A DNA stretch of 64,000 nt from Litorimonas taeanensis (GCF_003634015.1 NZ_RBII01000001.1:434001-498000), one strand, 5' to 3'. Positions 21,160 through 30,699 are shown, counted from the stretch's first letter. A program made the numbers and translations. Notes: generated from the letters alone by a model not told the origin.

Positions 21160-22500
21160 ATGCAAATTAAAGAACTTAAATCCGAAGGCCTCAGCTACAC
21201 TTATGCGGTGACTGTCCCCAAAGAAGATTTGTCCGCAAAATTGGACGCCAAAATTAAAGAGATGCAGCCTCAAGTCTCTCTCAAAGGCTTCCGCCCTGGT
21301 AAAGTGCCTGTTTCTCACATCAAAAAGATGTTTGGTCAGTCCATCATGAAAGACGTGGTTGAAGAGACTGTGAATGAAAGTTCGCAAAAAGCGATCAATG
21401 ACAACAAACTCCGTCCAGCTGGACAGCCGAAAATTGACCTGCGCGCCAATGGCGAAGATGTCACAACGGGTAAAGCCGACCTTGAATATGAAATGACAGT
21501 CGAGTCTATTCCTGAGTTTGAGCCTGTCGATATTGAAACATTGAAATTCACACGTTTGAAGTATGAAGCGACAGACGCCGATATTGATGAGCGTTTGACA
21601 GAATTGGGCCAAGGTCAAAAGACATATAAGAAGAAAGCCAAAACGGCCAAAGCCAAGAAAGATGATGCTGTTCTTATTGATTTCGTCGGTACAATCGACG
21701 GAACAGAATTTGAAGGCGGCGCAATGGAAGGCCACCAGCTTGTTATCGGGTCTGGTACTTTCATCCCTGGTTTCGAAGATCAACTTATCGGTGCCAAAGC
21801 TGGCGACGAATTGGACGTTAAGGTTACTTTCCCTGAAAATTACCAAGCGGCTGATTTGGCAGGTAAAGAGGCTGTCTTCGCAACGAAAGTTCACGAAGTT
21901 CAAGGCGCGAAAGATGCCGAAATCGATGATGATTTCGCGAAAAACTTTGGCTTGGACGATTTGGCCGCTCTTAAAGAGGCTATCAAAGGTCAGTATGAAG
22001 GCGAGCTTGAAATGCAGTCTCGCATGAAGCTTAAGCGCGCTATCTTGGACGAGTTGGACAAGAAGCATAGTTTCGACCTTCCTGCGGGCATGGTCGCTGC
22101 AGAATTTGATAATATCTGGGCGCAAGTTCAAGCTGAGAAAGAAGCGGGTCAACTTGACGAAGATGACGCCAAGAAAACTGATAAACAGCTAGAAAAAGAT
22201 TACCGTAAAATCGCCGAGCGCCGCGTACGTCTTGGTCTGGTCTTGGCTGAAATGGGTCAGAAGTCAGAAATTCAGATTTCAAACGAAGAACTTCAGCAAG
22301 CGATGATTGCCGAAGCCCGTCGTTACCCAGGACAAGAGCAGCAAGTGATTGAATTCTATCAGAAGAACCCACAAGCTATCGCTCAGCTCCGTGCGCCTAT
22401 CTATGAAGAAAAGGTCGTCGACCTGATTATCGAAAAGTCTACAGTGAAAGACAAAAAGGTCGATAAAGAAGAACTCTTCAAAGAAGACGACATGATCTAA
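21160..22500 (+). CDS. tig: Trigger factor (ribosome-associated chaperone and prolyl isomerase)
   Basis: 446 residues from ATG 21160. The frame is open from TTG 21121, but MQIKELKSEGLSYTYAVTVP is the normal trigger-factor start. The ribosome-binding signature GFRPGKVP is near residue 45. The FKBP-type domain lies around 155-235, with DDAVLIDFVGTIDGTEFEGG and FIPGFEDQLIGAKAGD. The helical C-terminal arms follow. It meets nascent chains at the ribosome exit. Head of the tig-clpP-clpX-lon quality-control region, but here the order is interrupted by a radical SAM gene. Confidence 0.97.
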   Translation: MQIKELKSEGLSYTYAVTVPKEDLSAKLDAKIKEMQPQVSLKGFRPGKVPVSHIKKMFGQSIMKDVVEETVNESSQKAINDNKLRPAGQPKIDLRANGEDVTTGKADLEYEMTVESIPEFEPVDIETLKFTRLKYEATDADIDERLTELGQGQKTYKKKAKTAKAKKDDAVLIDFVGTIDGTEFEGGAMEGHQLVIGSGTFIPGFEDQLIGAKAGDELDVKVTFPENYQAADLAGKEAVFATKVHEVQGAKDAEIDDDFAKNFGLDDLAALKEAIKGQYEGELEMQSRMKLKRAILDELDKKHSFDLPAGMVAAEFDNIWAQVQAEKEAGQLDEDDAKKTDKQLEKDYRKIAERRVRLGLVLAEMGQKSEIQISNEELQQAMIAEARRYPGQEQQVIEFYQKNPQAIAQLRAPIYEEKVVDLIIEKSTVKDKKVDKEELFKEDDMI

Positions 22501-22562
22501 ACGCTTTAGCGTCGCCCTGTTTAAGGGCGTGCTGGAGCCTTAAAATCATTCCATATGTTTTC

Positions 22563-22592
22563 AAAAACCCGTCTGTTAAGGCGGGTTTTTTT
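22563..22592 (+). terminator. Rho-independent terminator of tig
   Basis: AACCCGTC-TGTTAA-GGCGGGTT stem followed by a run of Ts, about 65 bp after the tig stop. Confidence 0.88.
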
Positions 22593-22657
22593 ATTGGCGA
22601 CTGATATGACTCAAAGGGGTCAATTGTTTTGACTAAGATTGTGTGGGGAAGGCCTCT

Positions 22658-22709
<52 letters not shown>

Positions 22710-23094
22710 TCGATGAGGGATGAAAGTGGGCGTCCGTGTGGTCATTGGGTTACGGGCTGGGGAACCCTGGCTAGAGAAAATTATTTTTGTAACCTTTCGG
22801 CCACACGGTGACATGTTTCATCCAGATTACTGATGGCCAAAAGACCCCTCATTACAAGGCGTTGATAGCACGCATCAGGCCGCCTCATAACTTTGGGCGC
22901 GTTACAACCCAAAGCGTTCAACGACGCATGTCATCTTCTCTCCTAAACCAACGTACGCTTAGGCCCATGAGAGAAGAACATGTGTAATCTAGGTCAATCT
23001 GTGCAGACGGGAATGTGATTATAAGAAATAATAGTTAAGTCATTGTATTCAAATGATTTTACTCTGCGCTCTAATCTCGTAATAAGGGGATATA
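22710..23094. other. Long noncoding stretch between tig and radical SAM gene
   Basis: Nearly 400 bp without a believable gene. It contains one possible structured element (see 22860-22923) and otherwise no terminator, tRNA or repeat that I can identify. The GAGAGAAG/CTTCTCTC pair near 22935-22980 gives another modest inverted repeat. Confidence 0.4.
22860..22923. other. Possible structured RNA element (nested stems)
   Basis: CTTTGGG (22891-22897) pairs perfectly with CCCAAAG (22908-22914) across a 10-nt loop. CGTTGA (22860-22865) pairs with TCAACG (22918-22923) outside it, enclosing a 25-nt arm. Two nested perfect stems in a noncoding gap suggest a small RNA or leader. There is no recognised family and no U-run. 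Confidence 0.25.
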
Positions 23095-24036
23095 TTAGGC
23101 TGAACAGCTCGCTCCGCCAAGAACGCAAAATTTCGCACAATGTGGGTGATTCAGAGCGACAGGGCCGAGGCTGTCTTTCAATGTCTTTCCCGTTTCAAAC
23201 TGCATATCATCCCATAATAATGTGCATGCCAAAACGGCGGGGCGGTCTTCACCTTTGCGGCGAACAATCATTCGCGATTCGGCGCACATCATTGCATTGG
23301 GACTCACATCGAGAATCTGCCAACACGCCTCTGTGATTTCTGGAACGTCTATTGTTTCATCCATTTCCGGGAATAAGAGCAAATGGGCGGGGTTATCAGA
23401 ATCGATCGGCCAATTATAGTGTTCAATCAGCGCCTTATAACCCTGTCTGGCGTTTGCCTCATTTTCCGAGAACATTGACCGTCCTGCGATGTGGAGTGAG
23501 AAACCCTGTTCTGAGAGCCAATTCATGCCCTCTATGGCTTTGTTAAAACTACCCGCGCCGCGTTCAGTGTCATGTTCTTTGGCTGTGAAGTGATCAAGAC
23601 TGATACGAAGCGTTATGTGCTGAGGGAACCGCTCTAAAAGATCGAGCAATCCCGCTTTCACACGCGGCCGCATCATCGGCTTCATCGCGTTGGTGAGAAT
23701 CAAGAGCTGATGGCCGTCCTCTAAGGCCATTTCCATAAGCCGTATAATATGCGGATTGAGGAATGGCTCCCCGCCCGTAAAGCCGATTTCAATGGGGGCA
23801 GGGCATAGGGCCGCAACCTCTTGCAGATAAGGCGCCATATCTTTGGGGGTCAGATAGACAAAATGGTCTGCTGTGGGGCTGCTCTTAATATAGCAGTTCA
23901 CACATTCGATATTACATTGTGACCCCGTATTAAACCAAACGGTACTAAGTTGCTTGAAATGCACCTGCGCCCGGTTTTCCCCTTTTGCGGTAATATGCGG
24001 GTTTTTAAATTTATCAGGGGAAAGCAAGCTGTTCAT
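23095..24036 (-). CDS. Radical SAM protein
   Basis: 313 residues from the ATG at 24036, which has GGAAG 5 nt upstream; an earlier ATG at 24066 lacks a ribosome binding site. The [4Fe-4S] motif CNIECVNCY (cysteines at about 41, 45, 48) lies after FNTGSQ. IEIGFTGGEPFLNP is the conserved GGEP SAM-binding region. The C-terminus has five more cysteines: C-x19-C, then HCAKFCVLGGASC. This is a SPASM/twitch-like arrangement that may hold auxiliary clusters. Such enzymes modify peptides, cofactors or sugars. No precursor peptide or partner is adjacent, so the substrate is unknown. It sits between tig and clpP, an unusual place. Confidence 0.87.
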   Translation of the reverse strand: MNSLLSPDKFKNPHITAKGENRAQVHFKQLSTVWFNTGSQCNIECVNCYIKSSPTADHFVYLTPKDMAPYLQEVAALCPAPIEIGFTGGEPFLNPHIIRLMEMALEDGHQLLILTNAMKPMMRPRVKAGLLDLLERFPQHITLRISLDHFTAKEHDTERGAGSFNKAIEGMNWLSEQGFSLHIAGRSMFSENEANARQGYKALIEHYNWPIDSDNPAHLLLFPEMDETIDVPEITEACWQILDVSPNAMMCAESRMIVRRKGEDRPAVLACTLLWDDMQFETGKTLKDSLGPVALNHPHCAKFCVLGGASCSA

Positions 24037-24333
24037 AAATCTTCCGTAACGGGCGAGGCGGCGCATGTCACATGGAAATATTGGCTTGTTATCTGAGGTT
24101 TGTTCTTAGAAATATCTCCCCATATAGGCGCGGCTTCCAAATCGGGATTATCCAATCCTTGCTATTCTCTATGGTTGGGTAATCGTTAATATCCGCATTT
24201 TTCTTTTCGCCATTCCGTCCTATGCAGGAACTGCGGATTGACCCTCTTGATAAGGCGTTCTAGCGTATCAATATAAAGGTAATGTTTGTGATGCAGTCTG
24301 CGTCAGAGCCGAATCAATTACTCAGGAAACCTT

Positions 24334-24951
24334 ATGTTTGACCCCGTTGACCAGTTAACTAACTATCTTATCCCTACTGTTGTAGAACAATCGAGCCGTG
24401 GTGAGCGTGCCTTTGATATTTACTCTCGTCTTTTGCGTGACCGTATTATCTTTTTGTCTGGCCCCGTCGAAGACGGCATGGCGGCCTCTATTACGGCGCA
24501 GCTTTTGTTCCTAGAGAGCGAAAACCCGAAAAAAGAAATCTCAATGTATATCAACTCTCCGGGCGGCGTCGTAACGTCTGGCATGGCGATTTATGATACA
24601 ATGCAATATATCAAATCCCCTGTCTCGACCGTCTGTATGGGCCAAGCCTGTTCAATGGGCTCGCTCCTTTTGGCGGCTGGCGAAGCGGATATGCGTATCG
24701 CACTGCCAAATGCTCGCGTTATGGTGCATCAACCGTCAGGCGGTTTCCGCGGACAGGCTTCGGATATTGAACGTCACGCACAAGATATCCTTGCCATGAA
24801 AAAGCGCTTGAACGAGATTTATGTCAAACATACAGGTAAGAAATACGCCCTGATTGAGAAAACTCTCGATCGCGATCATTTCATGACGGCAGAAGAATCA
24901 AAAGAATTCGGTATTGTCGACCATGTTTACACATCGCGAGGCGACAAATAA
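24334..24951 (+). CDS. clpP: ATP-dependent Clp protease proteolytic subunit
   Basis: 205-residue serine peptidase that forms the 14-mer chamber of ClpXP/ClpAP. The catalytic triad is visible: S107 in GQACSMGS, H132 in VMVHQPSGG and D181 in LDRDHFMTA. The usual GQAASMGA is GQACSMGS here, a mild variation next to the nucleophile. Start follows AGGAAACCTT. A stem-loop follows the stop. Confidence 0.97.
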   Translation: MFDPVDQLTNYLIPTVVEQSSRGERAFDIYSRLLRDRIIFLSGPVEDGMAASITAQLLFLESENPKKEISMYINSPGGVVTSGMAIYDTMQYIKSPVSTVCMGQACSMGSLLLAAGEADMRIALPNARVMVHQPSGGFRGQASDIERHAQDILAMKKRLNEIYVKHTGKKYALIEKTLDRDHFMTAEESKEFGIVDHVYTSRGDK

Positions 24952-24976
24952 CGCCATTTCCTTTGAAGGAAAGGCG
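24952..24976 (+). terminator. Hairpin after clpP
   Basis: CGCC-A-TTTCCTT-TG-AAGGAAA-GGCG: eleven pairs with one bulged A, directly after the clpP stop. There is no T-run, so it may protect the 3' end or terminate weakly rather than act as an intrinsic terminator. Confidence 0.5.
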
Positions 24977-25109
24977 TGAACAAAAATCAGACAGGGCGAT
25001 ATCATCACTGTTATCGGCCTGCCTTTTGACTTGAAAATTTCGGTTTTTAAGTGTCCAGTATCAAAAAAATCACCTCTCTTGTAAGAGGCGATTAAGGAAA
25101 CGTCCGTAT

Positions 25110-25129
25110 AGTGACTGTTACATGTCACT
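25110..25129. promoter_or_regulatory. Inverted repeat before clpX
   Basis: AGTGAC-N8-GTCACT, perfect 6-bp arms, about 60 bp before the clpX start, inside a 240-bp gap that must hold the clpX promoter. Candidate operator. Nothing identifies the regulator. Confidence 0.3.
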
Positions 25130-25191
25130 TTAGGCATTGAAATTGCAAAGTTTTGGGGCAGTTCTGAGGCTTTGATGGGAATGAGACGATT

Positions 25192-26457
25192 ATGAGCAAA
25201 ACCACAAGCGGTGATTCAAAAAACACGCTCTATTGTTCTTTCTGCGGCAAGAGCCAGCATGAGGTGCGTAAGCTCATCGCCGGGCCGACGGTTTTCATCT
25301 GTGATGAATGTGTCGAACTTTGTATGGATATCATCAAAGAAGAAGGTAAAGGCTCCATCGCCAAGACATCTGAGGGCGTGCCAACCCCGCAAGAAATTTG
25401 CGAAACTTTGGATGATTACGTTATTGGACAAGCCCACGCGAAACGCGTTTTGTCCGTGGCTGTTCACAACCATTATAAACGCCTAAATCATGCGACATCT
25501 AATCCCGATGTTGAGTTAGCTAAATCCAATATCCTTTTGGTTGGGCCAACCGGTTGCGGTAAGACATTGCTGGCGCAGACATTGGCACGCATTTTGGATG
25601 TGCCTTTTACAATGGCAGATGCCACGACCCTGACCGAAGCGGGTTATGTCGGTGAAGACGTTGAAAACATCATTCTGAAATTATTGCAAAGTGCGGATTA
25701 TAATGTTGAACGCGCTCAGCGCGGCATTGTTTATATTGACGAAGTCGACAAAATCTCTCGTAAATCCGATAATCCTTCTATCACGCGGGATGTCTCGGGT
25801 GAGGGCGTGCAGCAGGCCTTATTGAAAATTATGGAAGGGACAGTGGCCTCTGTTCCTCCGCAGGGCGGACGTAAGCATCCGCAACAAGAATTCTTGCAAG
25901 TCGATACAACGAATATTCTGTTCGTCGTTGGCGGGGCCTTTGCTGGGCTTGATAAAGTGATTTCAAATCGCGGTGACAAGAAATCCATCGGTTTTGGTGG
26001 AGACATCAAAGAAATCGATGAGCGCCGTGTAGGCGAAATTTTGCAAGGTGTCGAACCCGATGATTTAACTCGGTTTGGCCTGATCCCAGAATTTGTTGGC
26101 CGTTTGCCCGTTATTGCGACACTGACCGATTTGGATGAAGATGCTTTGATTACGATTTTGACTGAGCCGCGCAATGCCTTGGTAAAGCAATATCAAACCT
26201 TGTTTGACATGGAAAATGTGAAGCTGACATTCTCGACAGATGCGCTCAAAGCGATTGCGAAAAAAGCCTTGGCCCGTAAAACAGGCGCTCGCGGACTTCG
26301 CTCTATCATGGAAGGCATTTTGCTCGATACTATGTATGATTTGCCGGCCTATGAAGGTGTTGGCGAAGTCGTGATTAATGGTGAGGTTGTGAACGGCACA
26401 GCAAAGCCTCTAATCGTGCATTCTGATAAAAAGAAATCGCAAGATAAGGCGTCTTAA
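25192..26457 (+). CDS. clpX: ATP-dependent Clp protease ATPase subunit ClpX
   Basis: 421-residue AAA+ unfoldase that feeds ClpP. The N-terminal zinc-binding domain (residues about 12-48) has the four cysteines CSFCGK and CDECVELC. Walker A is [10 protein letters not shown] near 122-129 and Walker B is [10 protein letters not shown] near 180. The IGF-type ClpP-binding loop is seen in KKSIGFGGD near 265. In Caulobacter-like bacteria ClpXP controls the cell cycle. Length normal. Separate promoter from clpP is likely, given the 240-bp gap. Confidence 0.97.
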   Translation: MSKTTSGDSKNTLYCSFCGKSQHEVRKLIAGPTVFICDECVELCMDIIKEEGKGSIAKTSEGVPTPQEICETLDDYVIGQAHAKRVLSVAVHNHYKRLNHATSNPDVELAKSNILLVGPTGCGKTLLAQTLARILDVPFTMADATTLTEAGYVGEDVENIILKLLQSADYNVERAQRGIVYIDEVDKISRKSDNPSITRDVSGEGVQQALLKIMEGTVASVPPQGGRKHPQQEFLQVDTTNILFVVGGAFAGLDKVISNRGDKKSIGFGGDIKEIDERRVGEILQGVEPDDLTRFGLIPEFVGRLPVIATLTDLDEDALITILTEPRNALVKQYQTLFDMENVKLTFSTDALKAIAKKALARKTGARGLRSIMEGILLDTMYDLPAYEGVGEVVINGEVVNGTAKPLIVHSDKKKSQDKAS

Positions 26458-26472
26458 TCCTCATATAGAAAG

Positions 26473-26494
26473 CCGCCTTTCAGGCGGTTTTTTT
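26473..26494 (+). terminator. Rho-independent terminator of clpX
   Basis: CCGCCT-TTC-AGGCGG stem followed by seven Ts, 15 bp after the clpX stop. A second stem (CCCCC/GGGGG) is found near 26547-26567. Confidence 0.9.
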
Positions 26495-26627
26495 GTTAAA
26501 GGATTACAGTGAATTGCAGGGCAAGCCCTTGCATGCCCTCGCCAAACCCCCATTTTAAAAAGGGGGAGAGATCCCTATTTTGTGAGAATGAGAAAAGCGC
26601 GACAAACGCGCTGATTAAGGACTGATA

Positions 26628-29039
26628 ATGACTGAGACACACCTTTTACCTGTCTTACCGCTTCGCGATATTGTGGTATTCCCACATATGGTTGTGCCGC
26701 TATTTGTTGGCCGCGAGAAGTCGATAGCGGCCCTCGAAGAAGTCATGAGCCAAGAAAAGCGTATCATGTTAGTGACGCAAAAAGACGCCGAAAATGACGC
26801 GCCGAAACAAGACGATGTTTTCGAGCAAGGCTGTATTGCGAAAATCCTACAACTTTTAAAATTACCTGATGGCACTGTTCGCGTCCTCGTCGAGGGGCAA
26901 GAGCGCGCCGCTGTGAATAGTTTTACAGATACAGACGCGTTCATGGAGGCCCATGTCACGCCAACCCCTGATGTTGTGAAAAGCAAAATCAAAACCAAGG
27001 CCGTGGCCAAGCAAGTCCGTGAACAATTCGAGACTTATGGTGGGTTGAATAAGAAAATCGCAGAAGAGGTCGTGACCTCTGTGACGGAAACATCTGACCC
27101 ATCAAAGCTATCGGATATTATTGCTGTTCATTTGAACGCTGACATTGAGAGCAAACAGGCGCTTTTGGATCAGACCAATGTATCTAAACGTCTGACGGCG
27201 ATTAGTGATTTAATTGACGCCGAAGCGAGTGTGCTAAAGGTTGAGAAAAAAATCCGCGGCCGCGTAAAGCGCCAAATGGAAAAGACCCAGCGTGAATATT
27301 ATTTGAACGAGCAAATGAAGGCGATTCAGTCTGAACTTGGCGGCGGCGACGCCCCTGATGAAATGGCTGAGATTCAAGAGAAAGTTGCCAAAACGAAACT
27401 GACAAAAGAAGCGCTCGAAAAGGTAACGGCCGAAATTAAAAAGCTCAAACAAATGAGCCAAATGAGCGCCGAGGCGAATGTCTCTCGAAACTATATTGAT
27501 TGGATGCTTTCTGTCCCATGGGGCAAGAAAAAACGAGTGCAACGCGACCTCGCCAAAGCCCAAGAGATTCTCGATGCGGATCATTATGGTCTCGATAAGG
27601 TGAAAGAGCGCATTATCGAACATTTAGCCGTACAAACACGTACGAAAACTGTGAAAGGCCCCATTCTCTGTCTGGTAGGGCCTCCTGGCGTGGGTAAGAC
27701 ATCGCTGGGTAAATCTGTGGCGCGGGCAACAGGACGTGAATTTGTTCGTGTTTCTCTGGGCGGTGTACGGGACGAATCTGAAATTCGTGGCCATCGCCGG
27801 ACTTATATCGGCTCAATGCCCGGACGCGTGATTCAATCTATGAAAAAGGCGAAGTATAATAATCCGCTCTTCCTTTTTGACGAAGTTGATAAGATGGGAA
27901 TGGATCATCGCGGCGACCCATCTGCGGCGCTCTTAGAGGTTCTTGATCCCGAACAGAATGATACATTTAACGACCATTATTTGGACGTGGATTATGACTT
28001 GTCTGACGTCATGTTTATTACAACCGCGAACAGCCTGAATATGCCGCAACCGCTTTTGGACCGTATGGAAATTATTCGTATTCCAGGGTACACAGAAGAC
28101 GAAAAAATCGAAATTGCACAGCGTCATTTGCTCCCTGATCAAATCAAAGAGCATGGGCTGAAGCCAGAAGAGTTTTCTGTCAAAGAAGAAGCCCTTCGGG
28201 ATATTGTGAGATATTATACCCGCGAAGCCGGCGTGCGTAGCCTGAAACGCGAGATTGCGCGTCTGGCCCGAAAAGCGCTTAAGCGTATTGTCTCCAAAGA
28301 AGAGGAAACTGTTGAAGTGACCTCTGATAATATTGGTGACTATCTGGGCGTTAAAAAATTCCGTTTTGGACGCACAGACGATGCGGATCAAATTGGCGTG
28401 GTAACAGGCCTCGCTTGGACCGAAGTGGGCGGAGATATATTGACTATCGAAGCCCTGTCTATGCCCGGTAAAGGTGGCGTGAAAATCACGGGTAATCTTA
28501 AGGACGTGATGAAAGAATCCATTTCGGCGGCGAATTCCTATGTTCAGGCGCGTGCGCCAGAGCTCGGTATTAGTCCGCGAATTTTCCGTACGACGGATAT
28601 TCATATCCATGTACCCGAAGCCGCTACGCCAAAAGATGGCCCATCGGCGGGTATTGGCATGGTGACAGCGATGGTAAGTGTGTTGACACAAATTCCTGTT
28701 CGGAATGATATTGCAATGACAGGTGAGGTGACATTACGCGGCCGGGTCTTGCCGATTGGTGGCCTGAAAGAAAAGCTCCTCGCGGCGCTACGCGGCGGTG
28801 TAAAGACAGTTCTTATTCCGCAGGATAATGAAAAAGACCTCGCCGATATTCCTGATAATGTGAAAGCCGCGCTAGAAATTATCCCTGTCTCTAATGTTGA
28901 GGATGTTTTGGCTAAGGCCCTGACCCAAAAGGTCAAGAAAATCGAATGGACCGCCAGTGATGAGGCCGCATTGGCCGGCGTTTTGATGGGGGGGCAAAGT
29001 GCAGACCCTGCCTTTGGCGGCGGCACATCCGCACATTAA
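26628..29039 (+). CDS. lon: Lon protease
   Basis: 803-residue ATP-dependent serine protease. The N-terminal substrate domain starts LLPVLPLRDIVVFPHMVVPL. The coiled-coil region (about 190-290) includes REYYLNEQMKAIQSELG. Walker A is GPPGVGKTSLGKS, with K357. The protease domain has S673 in KDGPSAGIGM and a Lys about 43 residues later in GGLKEKLLAA. All active residues are present. Lon degrades misfolded proteins and, in Caulobacter relatives, regulators such as CcrM. Lone gene with its own terminator. Confidence 0.98.
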   Translation: MTETHLLPVLPLRDIVVFPHMVVPLFVGREKSIAALEEVMSQEKRIMLVTQKDAENDAPKQDDVFEQGCIAKILQLLKLPDGTVRVLVEGQERAAVNSFTDTDAFMEAHVTPTPDVVKSKIKTKAVAKQVREQFETYGGLNKKIAEEVVTSVTETSDPSKLSDIIAVHLNADIESKQALLDQTNVSKRLTAISDLIDAEASVLKVEKKIRGRVKRQMEKTQREYYLNEQMKAIQSELGGGDAPDEMAEIQEKVAKTKLTKEALEKVTAEIKKLKQMSQMSAEANVSRNYIDWMLSVPWGKKKRVQRDLAKAQEILDADHYGLDKVKERIIEHLAVQTRTKTVKGPILCLVGPPGVGKTSLGKSVARATGREFVRVSLGGVRDESEIRGHRRTYIGSMPGRVIQSMKKAKYNNPLFLFDEVDKMGMDHRGDPSAALLEVLDPEQNDTFNDHYLDVDYDLSDVMFITTANSLNMPQPLLDRMEIIRIPGYTEDEKIEIAQRHLLPDQIKEHGLKPEEFSVKEEALRDIVRYYTREAGVRSLKREIARLARKALKRIVSKEEETVEVTSDNIGDYLGVKKFRFGRTDDADQIGVVTGLAWTEVGGDILTIEALSMPGKGGVKITGNLKDVMKESISAANSYVQARAPELGISPRIFRTTDIHIHVPEAATPKDGPSAGIGMVTAMVSVLTQIPVRNDIAMTGEVTLRGRVLPIGGLKEKLLAALRGGVKTVLIPQDNEKDLADIPDNVKAALEIIPVSNVEDVLAKALTQKVKKIEWTASDEAALAGVLMGGQSADPAFGGGTSAH

Positions 29040-29062
29040 AGACCGCATCCTATTAAATTATA

Positions 29063-29095
29063 AAGCTCGTTTCTGAGGAAGCGGGCTTTTTTTTT
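29063..29095 (+). terminator. Rho-independent terminator of lon
   Basis: A ten-pair stem (AAGCTCGTTT with AAGCGGGCTT, two G-T pairs) followed by a run of about ten Ts. Confidence 0.88.
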
Positions 29096-29129
29096 GGGCA
29101 ATACCATTTCGGGGCAATACTATTTCGGG
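29096..29129 (+). repeat. Tandem 16-bp repeat, two copies plus a degenerate third
   Basis: GGGCAATACCATTTCGGG at 29096 and GGGCAATACTATTTCGGG at 29112 overlap by two bases, a period of 16. A degraded third unit may follow to 29146. It is noncoding, just after the lon terminator. Confidence 0.7.
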
Positions 29130-29145
29130 ACGGCCTATTTTGGGG

Positions 29146-29162
29146 TGCCCAAAATTTGGGCA
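29146..29162. promoter_or_regulatory. 17-bp perfect palindrome
   Basis: TGCCCAAA-A-TTTGGGCA, eight perfect pairs around a single A, about 210 bp before the exported HAD gene. Compact and exactly symmetric, so a candidate operator. Otherwise the stretch from 29163 to 29374 shows no gene or element I can name. Confidence 0.35.
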
Positions 29163-29374
29163 TATCTATCCTGTCGCAAACTATGGGCACGCGGGAAAAA
29201 AAGACGAAACGCCTAAAACTTAGATTCAAAATTGACTTGATATGCCTTCTCTTTGTGCCTTTGCCTTAAGAATGCAGACCTCACGAAGTCGTGTCTGTTA
29301 CCGCCCTTATGGGCGCTTTAAACGGGCCATTCCAATTTAGATTACCCCGCCCAATGGGGATAGAGTGAGATAAA

Positions 29375-30199
29375 ATGATTAAATCAATTATAGCTTTAGC
29401 CAGTTTTTCTGTTGCGGCCTTCGCAACGAGTGCAATGGCCCAGACAGCCGATTCAGCCGAAATGATGAAAGCGGCGAAACCTGTTCCGAAAGTCGTGATA
29501 TTTGATGTGAATGAAACTCTCTTGGATTTAGAAGCCATGCGAGATTCCGTCGGCGAGGTTCTCGGCGGACGTGAGGATTTATTGCCTTATTGGTTCTCTA
29601 CGATGCTTCACTATTCTTTGGTGGATACGCTGAATAGTGATTACAGAGATTTTGCTGATGTCGGCGCCGGCGCTTTGATGATGGTGGCTGAACGCGAAAA
29701 TATCGCTCTAACCTTTGAGGAGGCCAAAGCCGCGATTACTGGGCCCATTACATCGCTCCCCGCTCATCCAGATGTAGAGCAGGGTTTGCAGGCCATTCAA
29801 AAAGAGGGCTATCGAATCGTAAGCTTGACGAATTCTTCTAATGCCGGTGTTGCCAAGCAATTTGAAAATGCGGGCCTGACGCAATATTTCGAAAAACGTC
29901 TAAGCGTAGAAGATGTCCGAGCGTTTAAACCGGCACCCGTCACATATATTTGGGCGTTACGGGAATTAGGCGTAAAGCCAGAAGAAGCCCTGATGGTGGC
30001 GGCACATGCTTGGGATGTCGCAGGCGCAAAGGCGCAAGGGTTACAGACCGCCTTTATTACGCGCCCTGGGGCTTATCTCTATCCGAATGTAGAGCGCCCA
30101 GATTATGTCGTAAAAGATGTTCAGGCCCTGTCCAAGATACTGGCTGCGTTAAAGGCCGAGCAAGACCATGCCATGAGCCTTGAAACAGACATGAAATAG
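29375..30199 (+). CDS. Exported HAD-superfamily hydrolase (haloacid dehalogenase type II-like)
   Basis: 274 residues. Residues 1-22 are a signal peptide with a clear AMA cleavage site, then a HAD core: motif I VIFDVNETLLD (nucleophile D44), motif II LTNSS (152-154), motif III Lys K185 in AFKPAP and motif IV HAWDVAGA (H211, D214). True L-2-haloacid dehalogenases have Tyr at the D+2 position and SSNAWD in motif IV; here these are N46 and AAHAWD, so dehalogenase activity is not assured. Export is odd, since the family is normally cytosolic. Best described as a periplasmic HAD enzyme of unknown substrate. Confidence 0.85.
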   Translation: MIKSIIALASFSVAAFATSAMAQTADSAEMMKAAKPVPKVVIFDVNETLLDLEAMRDSVGEVLGGREDLLPYWFSTMLHYSLVDTLNSDYRDFADVGAGALMMVAERENIALTFEEAKAAITGPITSLPAHPDVEQGLQAIQKEGYRIVSLTNSSNAGVAKQFENAGLTQYFEKRLSVEDVRAFKPAPVTYIWALRELGVKPEEALMVAAHAWDVAGAKAQGLQTAFITRPGAYLYPNVERPDYVVKDVQALSKILAALKAEQDHAMSLETDMK

Positions 30200-30333
30200 A
30201 GAGCGTAAAAATTACGCGGTTTTCGTTAGTTTCATAAGGCGAGATTACAAGCTCTTCATATCTCTTATTTTTTGGAACGGTCATCCGTTCCTTCCGTTGG
30301 TTTGGTATCAACACTAACTCTTAGGAGATTATT

Positions 30334-30699
30334 ATGCAGATTGATAACGAAACACATAGCCTCATTTCTTCCGATAAAGTGGAAGACACTAAGGTGTATA
30401 ATGCAAGCGGTGAAAAGCTTGGCAGCATTGACTCGCTTATGATTAACAAGCGAGAGGGGAATGTTGCCTATGCTGTCATGTCTTTCGGGGGATTTCTTGG
30501 CATGGGTGAAAAATATCATCCTCTCCCATGGGATCAGCTGAACTATAATGAAGATGACGACGGATATGTCGTCAATCTGACGAAGGATCAGCTCGCAGGC
30601 GGGCCGACGATTGAAAAGCAAGAGCTCAACCGTTTAACAGATCCAGTCTATGGCCGTGAGATTTATAATTACTACGGTAGTCCAATCTATTGGGGATAA
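30334..30699 (+). CDS. PRC-barrel domain protein
   Basis: 121-residue cytosolic protein with a single PRC-barrel: SSDKVEDTKVYNASGEKLG near 11, then SIDSLMINKREGNVAYAVMSFGGFLGMGEKYHPLPW. This is the small stress-type PRC-barrel protein common in alphaproteobacteria. The C-terminus is Tyr- and Gly-rich (YNYYGSPIYWG). A good TTAGGAG ribosome binding site precedes the start. Function unknown beyond the fold. It has its own terminator. Confidence 0.88.
   Translation: MQIDNETHSLISSDKVEDTKVYNASGEKLGSIDSLMINKREGNVAYAVMSFGGFLGMGEKYHPLPWDQLNYNEDDDGYVVNLTKDQLAGGPTIEKQELNRLTDPVYGREIYNYYGSPIYWG

Noticed and set aside
21064-22152. 362-codon minus-strand frame opposite trigger factor
   Set aside because: It lies wholly within the secure tig gene on the other strand and its composition (many Phe, Arg and Leu) is that of an antisense shadow.
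22710-23094. Two-piece tmRNA or other standard structural RNA in the tig-radical SAM gap
   Set aside because: No tRNA-like acceptor or T arm and no peptide tag could be located.
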